Below, piece after piece: positions 1 through 7,716 of a DNA stretch of 29,894 nt. Made by a program: the position numbers and the translations under genes. Under the pieces are notes generated by a model. That model was not told the DNA's origin. It saw nothing but the letters and a program-made list of their open reading frames with translations, and made no database searches. The stretch comes from Spirochaetaceae bacterium. Its GTDB lineage: Bacteria; Spirochaetota; Spirochaetia; SZUA-6; Bin103. Within the stretch, counting starts at the first letter, position 1; each line of letters begins with the position of its first letter. Location of the stretch: the NCBI GenBank assembly GCA_026710565.1, contig JAPOQV010000162.1:1-29894 (forward strand). Reading direction: 5' to 3'.

Positions 1-541
1 AGCCCGGCAGGTTGGGCTCGTCGACCTGCACCACGGCGGCGCCGATGCCGGCGATCTGACCGGCGAGCAGCTCCGCGATCGCCATCGCCAGCGACTCCAG
101 GGTTCCGTAGTGGGCGTCCGCCACCGTCCTGGCGATCAGGTAGGGGCTGGACATCGTGAATTTGAGCGGGGCGTCGGCGCGGGCGCGGGCGCGGTCCCAG
201 TCCCGCTTCAGGTTCAGGCGCCCGTCGCCGAGCGGCCCGACCACGACGCCGGGCGGTGCGCTGCGGAAGGCCATCTCGTCGCGTGACCGCCACGCTTCGA
301 GCTGGCCGCGGGTGAGCTCCGCGTTGACGCCCGAGAGCGGGCGCACGAAGCGTTCCACCATCCCGCCAGGCGCGCGCCGCTGCAGGTCCCAGCGGCCAAG
401 CTCGCCGTCGCAGATCACCTCGACGCCGGCGCGCCGCTGGGCGTCCATGACCACGGTCAGGGCATCCCCGAGCGCCTCTTCGTCCGAGCACTGCTTCAGC
501 CAGTCGGGGACGGGGTAACTGCCGACGACGGTGGTCGTCAC
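1..541 (-). CDS. MetE-like cobalamin-independent methionine synthase family protein (3' end beyond window)
   Basis: The minus strand stays open from a GTG at 541 to the window edge (180 codons). It begins VTTTVVGSYPVPDWL, the usual opening of the UROD/MetE-like fold (Meth_synt_2). It continues with VICDGELGRWDLQ near residues 45-57 and VVQVDEPNLPG at the edge, matching the conserved DGE and QxDEP elements of cobalamin-independent methionine synthase. The zinc ligands (His, Cys, Glu, Cys) of true MetE lie in the part that is missing, so methyl transfer to homocysteine cannot be confirmed. Short MetE-like proteins often act on other methyl donors. The GTG overlaps the TGA of the upstream DUF6807 gene (GTGA, 538-541), so the two are probably translated together. 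Confidence 0.8.
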   Translation of the reverse strand, partial: MTTTVVGSYPVPDWLKQCSDEEALGDALTVVMDAQRRAGVEVICDGELGRWDLQRRAPGGMVERFVRPLSGVNAELTRGQLEAWRSRDEMAFRSAPPGVVVGPLGDGRLNLKRDWDRARARADAPLKFTMSSPYLIARTVADAHYGTLESLAMAIAELLAGQIAGIGAAVVQVDEPNLPG

Positions 542-1452
542 CGGATGCCGCTCCGCACCGCCGCCCAGGAGCGGGCTCGCTCGGCCGTCACCGCCCCGTC
601 GTAGGCGGCCACGCGCAGCGCCGTCTCCCACGTGCCTCCCGCGGCGACCACGATGTCATCGTCCATCGTCGCGTTGAACATGGCCATCCCGTAGTCGCGA
701 ACGAACCACGGCCCGGTGCGGCGGTCGCTCGCGGTGTTGGCCAGGATCAGCAGGCAGACGCCGAAGCGGCCGAGGCCGGGCGGCTGCGCCTCGTACGCCA
801 CGAAGTCGCGATCCTTGCCGAACGCCACCTCGTCGGCGACGCCGCGGCGGATCTCCGCGCCCCTGCCGGCGACCATCTCGCCCCCGAACGGCGGCAGGAG
901 CTGGGGCTGGACCCGCACCCCGATCGAGCCGTGCTTGTTGGCCTCGAAGCGCAGCTCGCCGTAGGCCGCGGTCTTGCGCGAGATGACGTCACAGACGGTG
1001 GCGTCCGCAGCGGCGTACAGGTCGAAGTGGCGCACCTCGTCCAGCACCGGCGCGCCGTCGCAGCCGTTCCAGGTGCTGCGATACGTGAAGCGGAAGCCGG
1101 TTTCCAGCGGCGTGATGCCGGCGCGCTCGCGATAGCGGATCTGCCCCAGGTGGTTGTAGACGTGCGAGTCCGGGGAGCGCCAGTCGGGATGCACCACCCA
1201 GAAGTTGGACAGGACGCCGCCGCACACCACCTTCGCCTGGGCCACGAACACCCCGTTGTGGAACGCGTGATCGAAAGCGTACTCCTGGGTCACGCCCAAG
1301 CCGCGCGGGGTGTTCAGCGGGTAGCACCAGGAGCGCAGGTCGTTGTGGCCGACCGCGCCCAGCAGGCGGCCGGTGGGCTTCTCCATCACCATGTTGCCCA
1401 GCGCGTCGTGCTCACCCGCGCGCCGTATCTCGAAGCCGTTGTCCGTGCCCAT
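538..1452 (-). CDS. DUF6807 (PmoA-like) family protein
   Basis: About 304 residues. The block YPLNTPRGLGVTQEYAFDHA followed by FHNGVFVAQAKV matches the signature of DUF6807, a family often labelled PmoA-like: a proline/glycine-rich strand, then an FDH.-FHNG histidine cluster. The fold is expected to be a beta-sandwich resembling aldose epimerases. The biochemical role is not established, and the PmoA name does not imply methane oxidation. I placed the start at the ATG at 1452 because the longer reading frame back to 1539 runs through a 17-bp tandem repeat, which is unlikely to be coding. No strong ribosome-binding site is visible. It overlaps the MetE-like gene by GTGA, so the pair is an operon. 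DUF6807 genes commonly sit in sugar catabolism clusters, which fits the neighbours. Confidence 0.72.
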   Translation of the reverse strand: MGTDNGFEIRRAGEHDALGNMVMEKPTGRLLGAVGHNDLRSWCYPLNTPRGLGVTQEYAFDHAFHNGVFVAQAKVVCGGVLSNFWVVHPDWRSPDSHVYNHLGQIRYRERAGITPLETGFRFTYRSTWNGCDGAPVLDEVRHFDLYAAADATVCDVISRKTAAYGELRFEANKHGSIGVRVQPQLLPPFGGEMVAGRGAEIRRGVADEVAFGKDRDFVAYEAQPPGLGRFGVCLLILANTASDRRTGPWFVRDYGMAMFNATMDDDIVVAAGGTWETALRVAAYDGAVTAERARSWAAVRSGIR

Positions 1453-1480
1453 GGGCACACGGTGGCGCAGCGCTCCGGCC

Positions 1481-1527
1481 GCGTCCACCTCCGAGGTGCG
1501 TCCACCTCCGAGGTGCGTCCACCTCCC
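1481..1527. repeat. 17-bp tandem repeat, about 2.8 copies
   Basis: The unit GCGTCCACCTCCGAGGT occurs at 1481-1497 and 1498-1514, with a partial third copy at 1515-1527. Each unit contains the 11-bp inverted repeat ACCTCcGAGGT. It lies between the divergent DUF6807 and VapB-like genes, so it may be regulatory or only slippage-prone DNA. The 17-bp period argues against a coding role. Confidence 0.85.
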
Positions 1528-1555
1528 CGGTCCGTCCATCTCCTGCGTCGGTTCG

Positions 1556-1590
1556 TTGACTCTTGGTCACAGCTTGCGTCAGCATGCTTA
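1556..1590 (+). promoter_or_regulatory. Candidate promoter and operator of the VapBC-like pair
   Basis: TTGACT at 1556-1561 matches the sigma-70 -35 box in 5 of 6 positions and lies about 33 bp before the antitoxin ATG at 1594. A good -10 is not evident; CAGCAT at 1580-1585 with an 18-bp spacer is the best candidate. The small palindrome GCATGC (1582-1587) next to the start could be an operator for the ribbon-helix-helix antitoxin. Type II pairs are usually autorepressed. Confidence 0.35.
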
Positions 1591-1593
1591 CGT

Positions 1594-1845
1594 ATGGACA
1601 AGGTCCTGTCGACCAGAATCGATGAGGCGATCGCACATACGCTCGACGATCTTGCAGCCACGCTCCGCATCCCCAAGAAGCGCATCGTCGAGGACGCGAT
1701 ACGCCTCTACAGCGACACGCTTGAGCACCAGGCGGACCCGATCGACGCGTCGTTCGGTGCGTGGAGCCGATCCGAGTCACCGAATGAGCTGCGCCGGCGC
1801 ATGCGGGCCGCATTCGAAGAGGCGATGCATCGGCACCGGACATGA
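1594..1845 (+). CDS. Ribbon-helix-helix antitoxin (VapB-type)
   Basis: An 83-residue protein beginning MDKVLSTRIDEAI. The basic beta-strand (VLSTRID) followed by two helices (HTLDDLAATLRIPKKRIVEDAIR) is the ribbon-helix-helix/CopG layout. The acidic, Arg-rich tail from residue 48 would bind and neutralise the toxin. It overlaps the downstream PIN-domain gene by ATGA at 1842-1845, the classic antitoxin-toxin coupling. A longer open frame extends upstream, antisense to the DUF6807 gene, but homology-like sequence begins only here. Expected role: neutralise the VapC-like RNase and repress the operon promoter as an antitoxin-toxin complex. Confidence 0.8.
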   Translation: MDKVLSTRIDEAIAHTLDDLAATLRIPKKRIVEDAIRLYSDTLEHQADPIDASFGAWSRSESPNELRRRMRAAFEEAMHRHRT

Positions 1846-2231
1846 GGGCCTACGTCGATGCCGACGTGCTGATCTGGCACCTGCGTGGACTGCTCCCGGC
1901 CCGTGGGTTCATCTCGGGGCTGCGTGCGAATCCGTTGTACGAGCTCTGGATGGGAGCCCTTCAGAGGGCGGAGGTGCTCTTCTTCATGCGACCGGATGAA
2001 GAAGAGGCGACCCTCGGGCTATTCTCCCAGTTCAGGACAGCTCCGGTGGATCAGCGCATCGTCGATGCCGCGGCGGCCATGTACCGCCGCTGGAACCCCT
2101 CGCATGGAGTGGACGTCAACGATGCCATGCTGGCCGCCACGGTGCGCGCTACCGGAGGAAAGCTGTACACCCTGAACACCCGCCACTACCCGATGGATGA
2201 CGTCCTGGTGGAGCGGGCGTGGGCGTCCTGA
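1842..2231 (+). CDS. PIN-domain toxin ribonuclease (VapC-type)
   Basis: A 129-residue protein starting MRAYVDADVLIWHLRG, the typical PIN N-terminus. The acidic residues expected to hold the catalytic metal are visible: D6 (with D8), E44 in QRAEVLFF, and D94 in VNDAMLAAT. The LYTLNTRHYP segment at 108-117 is the conserved C-terminal strand of this toxin group. Length is normal, so the enzyme looks intact. VapC toxins are metal-dependent RNases that cut tRNA or rRNA when the antitoxin is degraded. The ATGA overlap with the upstream antitoxin supports the pairing. Confidence 0.85.
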   Translation: MRAYVDADVLIWHLRGLLPARGFISGLRANPLYELWMGALQRAEVLFFMRPDEEEATLGLFSQFRTAPVDQRIVDAAAAMYRRWNPSHGVDVNDAMLAATVRATGGKLYTLNTRHYPMDDVLVERAWAS

Positions 2232-2278
2232 TCCGGGCGGCCTCGTCCGTGATCGACGTACGCACAGAGGAACCAACC

Positions 2279-5200
2279 ATGCAGCAACTGCCGCTGATCG
2301 ACGTCGCCGAGCCGGAGCGGATCGCCGCGATGACCACCGCGCCCGGCACTTTTGCCTTCCGCGCCGACGCCGCCGAGAACCTGGACGGCCTGGTGCCGGA
2401 CATCGGGCTGACCGGCAAGTATCCGTTTCGCAGCGTGTACCGGCCGCGCAGCTTTGCCCGCGCAGGCCTGCCGGCCACGCTCACGCACCGCTTCTGGGAT
2501 ACCCTGGACGGCACCGGCGATCACACGGGGCGGCGCTGGATCGGCGTGGTGATGTACGACGAGCACGGCTGCGAGTGTCCCCTGGAGGTGACCCTGGGCG
2601 CTGATCCGATCGGCCGCATCCAGCCGTTCCGGCACGACAACCGGCGCCACCTCTACGTCCTGGACCGCCCCGTGGATTTCATGGGAGAGATGGAGGTGTT
2701 GCGCATCACCGGTACCGGCGATGCGTCGTACCGCCTGGAGCACGTGCTACTCCTCGGGGAGCGGCCGGAGCCCACCTGCTACCGGCCGCGCATCGAGCGT
2801 TTGACCGCGCGCCTGCGGCGGAGCGGGGACGGCTCACTCCTGGTGGCGGTCGACGCCACGACCTGGCCGGCGTCCCGCTGCAGCGTCGAGGTGATCCGTG
2901 CCGACACGGGCCGGCCGGTCGCGGAGGCTCACCGGGAGGACTCGCTGAGCCTGCACTCGATCGACGTGACCGGGGTGCCGGCGCCACCTGCGGCCGGGTA
3001 TCGTGCGAGTGTCCGTGCGACCGAGGCCCGCGGGCTCGCGGAGACCGCGGAAGTGGCGGTGACCGGAGACTCCGCCGCCGCGGCCGACCCGGTCACCGTC
3101 CCCGTGGAAGTGTGCAACCTTGCCGGCGCCGAGTTGGAAGGCATGCCGATCACCTTCGGGGTGCCCGTGCCGCGAGGCCGGGTGTTGGGCGCCGCGGAAG
3201 GACGCTGGGACGCGGCGGGCGCGACGGAGCCCGTGCAGTGCCGGCCGCACGGCTTCTGGCCGGACGGCTCGGCGAGCTGGATGCTCGTCGACGGGCGCCT
3301 GCCGCGGGCGCTCGCTCCGGACGAAGTTCGGGCCGGCACCGTGACGATCGGTCCCGCGACCGCCGGCCCGCGGCCGGCTGACGGTCTGGGCTGCACGTCC
3401 GGCGACGGTGCCGTGACCGTGGTCGGAGAATCCCTGCGGGTGAGCGTGATGGCCGGCGCGGTCGAACCGCTGCCGGTGATCGAAACGCGGTCCGGCGACG
3501 GAACGTGGCGGGCGGCGCATGCCGGCAGCGCGGCCGAGCTCACCCTGGGCGGTGGGGTCGAGCTCCGCCAGGGGCCGATCGAGGACCTCTGCCTCGAAGA
3601 GGAGGGCTGGCAGCGCGCGGTGATCCGCTATCGGTTCGTGCACCTGGACGCCGACGGGATCGCACACCTGGTCAGCACGGTCCGCGTGCATGTCTACCGC
3701 GGGCTCCAGGCCGTGCGGGTCGTGCACCGCCTGCACGTGACGTCCCCGCACCTTCCGCCCGCCGCCGGCGGCGGCCCCGGCGACATCCCGGCGGACGCCG
3801 CTACCGTTCGGCAGGCCGTCGCCGGCACCGACGGCGAGCAGGCGACGCTGCTGACGGTGCGCGGCGCGTCACTGGCGATCCGCCGCACCGGCAACCGCGT
3901 GGTCCGGTGGCCTGATGGACCGGCGGACGGCGCCCGCGTCCCCACGGACAGCGCCGTGCGCCTGGTGCACGACCACGACCAGGCGCACCGCGTGGAGGCC
4001 TGCGGAGAGGGGCGGGAAGTCGGGGGCCGTGTCGCCGGCCACGTCACGGTGGGCGCCGCCGCGGCCGCAGACGATTCCGGAGACTCCCTGACCGTGGCGC
4101 TGCGGCGGTTCTGGCAGACCTATCCCCGCGCCATGCGGGTGACCGGCGACGAGATCGCCGTGGAACTGCTGCCGACGCCGGACGGCTCGGAGCGGCCCGC
4201 GGACGCGGAAAGCTGGCATCGCATCTACTTCTGGCTCCGCGACGACGGCTACCTGCTCAAGGCGGGGATGGCGCTCACCAGCGAGATCCTGCTGGCCTGC
4301 GGCCCGCGCGACGAGGCGCTGCTCGCCTGGTTCGAGCAGGCGCCGGCGGTACGTCCCTCCCTCGACTGGCTCAACTCCTGCGGCGTGCTGGGCCCGCTGG
4401 CCGCCAAGAGCACCCGCGTGCTGGACGACTACGAACGTGCGCTGGACTCCGGCTACGAGCAGTGGACGGCCGACCGCGACATCTGGCGCCAGTACGGCTG
4501 GGTGAACTTCGGCGACTGGTACGGCGAGAGCGCCTGGTCATGGGGCAACAACGAGTACGATCCGCCGTTCGCCCACTACAGCGAGTTCCTGCGCGGCGGA
4601 GATCCGCGATGGTTCATCCTGGGCGCCGAGGCGGCACGGCATCTGACCGACGTCGACACCGTCAACGCCTCGACCGACGCCGATCAGACAGGCGCCCAGT
4701 ACACCCACATGCCCGGCCACGCGGGCGGCTACCTGCCGCCCTACTTCCGCAGCAAGATGGGCGGTTCGTCGAGCGTGCCGTCTCATACCTGGGTGGAGGG
4801 GCCGGTGCTGCACTACCTGCTGACCGGCGACGAGAACCTGCGCGAGTCGCTCGACCGCACCGCAGGCTGGCTGCTCGGGGCCGGACTCAAGGATTTCGCG
4901 GGCGGCATCCAGCACTACGACTTCGCCAATTGCCGGGAGTGCGGCTGGCACCTCATACACCTCACCGCGCTGGCGCGCATGAGCGCGTCGCCCCGCTATC
5001 TCAACGCCGCCGCGCTGATCGTCGACCGCGTGCTTGCGCGGCAGGAACCGGGAGGCGGCTGGGAGCGCGTTCTCAAGGAGGGCCACTGCGGCTGCGAGCC
5101 GCCGCGCGAGCGGGGAGAGGCCGGCTTCATGGTGGGCGTGCTGCTGGCCGGCCTGCGCCGGTATCACGAGCTCACCGGCGACAATCGGGTGGCGGAGGCG

Positions 5201-5518
5201 ATCCTGGGCGGGGTGCGCTGGCTGATCCGCCGCACCTACGACGCCGACAGCGGCCACTTCCGCTACACGCCGTGCCTCCACCGGGGCGGCGGTCCGCAGG
5301 CGGTGTTCACCCGCCAGGTGGTCGAGGGCATCGCCTACGCGCACGCGCTGAACGGCGATGGCGAGTTGCGCGAAATCGTGGAGCGCGGGCTGCGCGATCT
5401 CGGCGATCTGCCCGAGGCTTCCCCGGATTCCGGCCACTCCGGCTTCGGCAAGGACTGGGCCAGCCAGACCCGGTACGTGCCGTCGCTGCTGGCATATCTC
5501 ACGCGGAGCGCAGGCTGA
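2279..5518 (+). CDS. YetA / exo-rhamnogalacturonan lyase-like protein
   Basis: About 1,079 residues starting MQQLPLIDV, with a good site AGAGGA at 2266-2271; the open frame runs further upstream without support. Residues about 10-170 form a beta-sandwich-like region. Around 270-370, VEVCNLAGAELEG, ITFGVPVPRG and FWPDGSASWMLVDG match the RIFT-barrel domain of the PcRGLX/YetA family. A second beta region follows, ending near FWQTYPRAMRVTG (about 610). The C-terminal third (about 700-1079), with WVNFGDWYGES, NNEYDPPFAHY and SHTWVEGPVLHYLLTG, is a helical toroid. Fungal PcRGLX is an exo-rhamnogalacturonan lyase (PL26); bacterial relatives probably trim acidic polysaccharides, but the substrate here is unknown. 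No signal peptide is visible. Its stop overlaps the next ATG (TGATG), so it is coupled to the Ldh_2 gene. Confidence 0.75.
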   Translation: MQQLPLIDVAEPERIAAMTTAPGTFAFRADAAENLDGLVPDIGLTGKYPFRSVYRPRSFARAGLPATLTHRFWDTLDGTGDHTGRRWIGVVMYDEHGCECPLEVTLGADPIGRIQPFRHDNRRHLYVLDRPVDFMGEMEVLRITGTGDASYRLEHVLLLGERPEPTCYRPRIERLTARLRRSGDGSLLVAVDATTWPASRCSVEVIRADTGRPVAEAHREDSLSLHSIDVTGVPAPPAAGYRASVRATEARGLAETAEVAVTGDSAAAADPVTVPVEVCNLAGAELEGMPITFGVPVPRGRVLGAAEGRWDAAGATEPVQCRPHGFWPDGSASWMLVDGRLPRALAPDEVRAGTVTIGPATAGPRPADGLGCTSGDGAVTVVGESLRVSVMAGAVEPLPVIETRSGDGTWRAAHAGSAAELTLGGGVELRQGPIEDLCLEEEGWQRAVIRYRFVHLDADGIAHLVSTVRVHVYRGLQAVRVVHRLHVTSPHLPPAAGGGPGDIPADAATVRQAVAGTDGEQATLLTVRGASLAIRRTGNRVVRWPDGPADGARVPTDSAVRLVHDHDQAHRVEACGEGREVGGRVAGHVTVGAAAAADDSGDSLTVALRRFWQTYPRAMRVTGDEIAVELLPTPDGSERPADAESWHRIYFWLRDDGYLLKAGMALTSEILLACGPRDEALLAWFEQAPAVRPSLDWLNSCGVLGPLAAKSTRVLDDYERALDSGYEQWTADRDIWRQYGWVNFGDWYGESAWSWGNNEYDPPFAHYSEFLRGGDPRWFILGAEAARHLTDVDTVNASTDADQTGAQYTHMPGHAGGYLPPYFRSKMGGSSSVPSHTWVEGPVLHYLLTGDENLRESLDRTAGWLLGAGLKDFAGGIQHYDFANCRECGWHLIHLTALARMSASPRYLNAAALIVDRVLARQEPGGGWERVLKEGHCGCEPPRERGEAGFMVGVLLAGLRRYHELTGDNRVAEAILGGVRWLIRRTYDADSGHFRYTPCLHRGGGPQAVFTRQVVEGIAYAHALNGDGELREIVERGLRDLGDLPEASPDSGHSGFGKDWASQTRYVPSLLAYLTRSAG

Positions 5519-6606
5519 TGGCCACTTCGAAGAACGACGGCGTCCCACGCGTGCCGGAAGCCGCGCTCCGGGAGCTGGGCGCCAGGGCGCTGCGCGCCGC
5601 CGGCGTCCCGGACGAGGATGCTGCGATCGTGGCGCGGGTGATGGTCGCCAACGAGATGCGCGGCATCAGTCACGGCGTCGCCCTGCTCGCTCCGTACATC
5701 AGGCACATCGAGGCCGGCGGCATGAACGCCGCGCCCCGCATCACCATCGAGCGCGACGTGGGCGCGACGCTGGTGCTGAACGGCGACGGAGGGCTCGGCC
5801 CTCTCATCTCCTATCGCGCCATGGAGCTGGCGATCGAGCGTGCGCGCCGGCACGGCGTGGCGTTCGTCGTCGCCCGCGACGGCAACAACTTCGCCGCCGC
5901 CGGCTACTACGCCAAGATGGCGGCCGACGCCGGCATGGTGGGCGTGGCCATGACCAACGCCGACCCGTACATGGCGGTTGCCGGCGGCGCCGGGCGCACG
6001 GTCGGCAACAATCCCCTGGGATGTGCCGTTCCGGGAGTCGGCGGACAGGCCGTCTACCTGGATATCGCCATGAGCGCGGTGGCCGGGACCAAGCTGGCGA
6101 TCGCCGCGCGTGAAGGGCGATCGATCCCGGAGGGCTGGGCGCTCGACGCCGACGGAGCCCCCGCGACAGACCCGAGTGCGGTGCGGGAAGGGGGCTCGCT
6201 GGTGCCGGTCGGCGGCTACAAGGGCTCCGGGCTGGCGGTGCTGATCGAATGCCTGACCGGCGTGCTGGGCGGGGCCGCGATCATGGCCGAGATGCGTGAC
6301 TGGGTGAGCGACCCGGGAGGGCGCAGCAACCAGGCGCACAGCTTCATCGCCATAGACATCGAGCCGCTGCTGCCGCTGGCGGAGTTCAAGGCGCGCATGG
6401 CGCGGCTGGCGGATCAGGTCCACGGCGCGCGGCGCGCGCCCGGCGCGGAGCCCATCTTCCTGCCCGGCGAGATCGAGCACGGGCGGGAGCGCGACGCGCT
6501 GCAGAACGGCGTGCCGCTGCGCGGCGCGACCGCCGCCGGACTGCGGGACCTGGGCGAGCTGGTGGGGCTCACCGCCGAGGTGGAGGCGTTGCTGCGGGGC
6601 GCGTGA
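5518..6606 (+). CDS. Ldh_2 family NAD(P)-dependent 2-hydroxyacid oxidoreductase
   Basis: A 362-residue protein. The ATG lies in a TGATG overlap with the preceding gene. Family marks include ISHGVALLAPYI (H52, equivalent to the catalytic His of YiaK and AllD), NNPLGCAVPG (164-173), DIAMSAVAGTKLAIAAREG and VGGYKGSGLAVLIECL. Members reduce 2-keto acids or oxidise 2-hydroxy acids: malate/L-lactate, ureidoglycolate or 2,3-diketogulonate. The normal Asn-His-Phe-Gly motif reads GNNFAAAGYY here, with N124 in place of His and Ala in place of Gly, so activity or specificity may be altered. Coupling to a YetA-like protein suggests it handles a sugar acid released from an acidic glycan; that is inference. 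Confidence 0.85.
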   Translation: MATSKNDGVPRVPEAALRELGARALRAAGVPDEDAAIVARVMVANEMRGISHGVALLAPYIRHIEAGGMNAAPRITIERDVGATLVLNGDGGLGPLISYRAMELAIERARRHGVAFVVARDGNNFAAAGYYAKMAADAGMVGVAMTNADPYMAVAGGAGRTVGNNPLGCAVPGVGGQAVYLDIAMSAVAGTKLAIAAREGRSIPEGWALDADGAPATDPSAVREGGSLVPVGGYKGSGLAVLIECLTGVLGGAAIMAEMRDWVSDPGGRSNQAHSFIAIDIEPLLPLAEFKARMARLADQVHGARRAPGAEPIFLPGEIEHGRERDALQNGVPLRGATAAGLRDLGELVGLTAEVEALLRGA

Positions 6607-6642
6607 GGTGATCGAGGACGCTCGGCGTTGTTCCGGCGCCGG

Positions 6643-7716
6643 TCAGTCGCTCGCCGCAGAAGGCCGCGGCAGTCGGGGCTGCCGCCCCCTGTTTCGCTCA
6701 GAGGAATCGAGTGCGCGGACGGCGGCGAGATAGGTGCGGCTCACCGGCAACTCGTGGCCGCCGGTCACGCGCACCATGGTCCGTTCGTCGCGCCGGAAGA
6801 TCCCGGTGATGTGGCGATAGCCGACCCAGTAGGAGCGATGCACCTGGATGCCCGCGCTCCCGAGCTCGGTGACGGCGTCGGCGAACCGCATCAGGATGAC
6901 GCCTGATCCCTCGGTGGTGACGGCGTTTACGTAATGGCCGCTGACGTTGAGATAGATCACGTCACGACCCAGTTTCTCGGGCAGCCGGTCGAGGAACCTG
7001 GCAGGCTGCTGCGTCGCGGTATGCGCCGTGGCTTTCGATCGCTCTTCGCCCGTGTCCCCATCCCCGGATGCGACCGAGCCGCCGTCCGCATCTGCGGCCG
7101 CCGTCGGGTCTCTCCGGGGACCACCGTCTTCGGACCCGGAGCCGTCTTCGGACACGGTGGCGGCCGCGGCCTTGGCCGCTGGAACGTCAGCCCCGACACT
7201 GGAGAGTGTCGCTCCAGCCGTGTGTCGGAGCCTTGCACGCAGGCATACCGTGTACATCAGTACCGCGCTACACGCTGCCAGACCTATTCCGAAATGGAGG
7301 TAGACTTTCGCAAATAGAACATCGTTCAGACCAAATAGTCCGATTATTGCGTAGCCAACTGCGGCGCATGGCATGGCTATGAACAGGATCGATGCAGCCC
7401 AGACCATCAGGATCTGGTACGTCCTCATGTGACGTACAAAGCGCAAAACCGTGGACATCATTGAATGAAAGATCGGCCAGGACATCATCGCGCACAGTCC
7501 CCCGAAGAGCAGGCGTTGGACCGGCGGGATGGTGTCGTCGATTCCCAGAGCCCCGGTTGCGGAGTAGATCAGGGTTGCGCCGACCATCGTGCTCACCGAC
7601 ACGCCGATCACCGGCAACTGGAGCATCTCCTCGTGAGCTTCCTGCAGGCATGAGGGCGCGTGACCGGGGGCTGTGGACCTGGCCCTGTCGCTCTGCCGAG
7701 TGTCGTCGGTGCTCAT
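6643..7716 (-). CDS. Membrane-anchored LytTR regulator, paralogue 1 (promoter-distal)
   Basis: A 357-residue protein. Four hydrophobic segments lie at about 33-57, 66-92, 100-128 and 133-157, followed by an Ala/Gly/Asp/Ser-rich linker (about 165-238). A LytTR domain follows at about 240-337, with LGRDVIYLNVSGHYVNAVTT, ILMRFADAVTEL and QVHRSYWV. LytTR domains bind direct-repeat DNA through beta-strand loops. With no receiver domain, the membrane part is presumably the sensor. Its ATG overlaps the stop of paralogue 2 (ATGA, 7713-7716), so the two are cotranscribed. By eye, about 90 of 97 residues of the LytTR region match paralogue 2, while the membrane halves have diverged. The signal and target genes are unknown. 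Confidence 0.85.
   Translation of the reverse strand: MSTDDTRQSDRARSTAPGHAPSCLQEAHEEMLQLPVIGVSVSTMVGATLIYSATGALGIDDTIPPVQRLLFGGLCAMMSWPIFHSMMSTVLRFVRHMRTYQILMVWAASILFIAMPCAAVGYAIIGLFGLNDVLFAKVYLHFGIGLAACSAVLMYTVCLRARLRHTAGATLSSVGADVPAAKAAAATVSEDGSGSEDGGPRRDPTAAADADGGSVASGDGDTGEERSKATAHTATQQPARFLDRLPEKLGRDVIYLNVSGHYVNAVTTEGSGVILMRFADAVTELGSAGIQVHRSYWVGYRHITGIFRRDERTMVRVTGGHELPVSRTYLAAVRALDSSERNRGRQPRLPRPSAASD

Noticed and set aside
931..1593. Upstream extension of the antitoxin frame
   Set aside because: It overlaps the DUF6807 gene in antisense and crosses the 17-bp repeat. The antitoxin domain starts exactly at the ATG at 1594.
6607..6642. Possible terminator between convergent Ldh_2 and LytTR genes
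   Set aside because: GC-rich with short self-complementary pieces (CCGGCGCCGG) but no extended stem followed by a T run on either strand.
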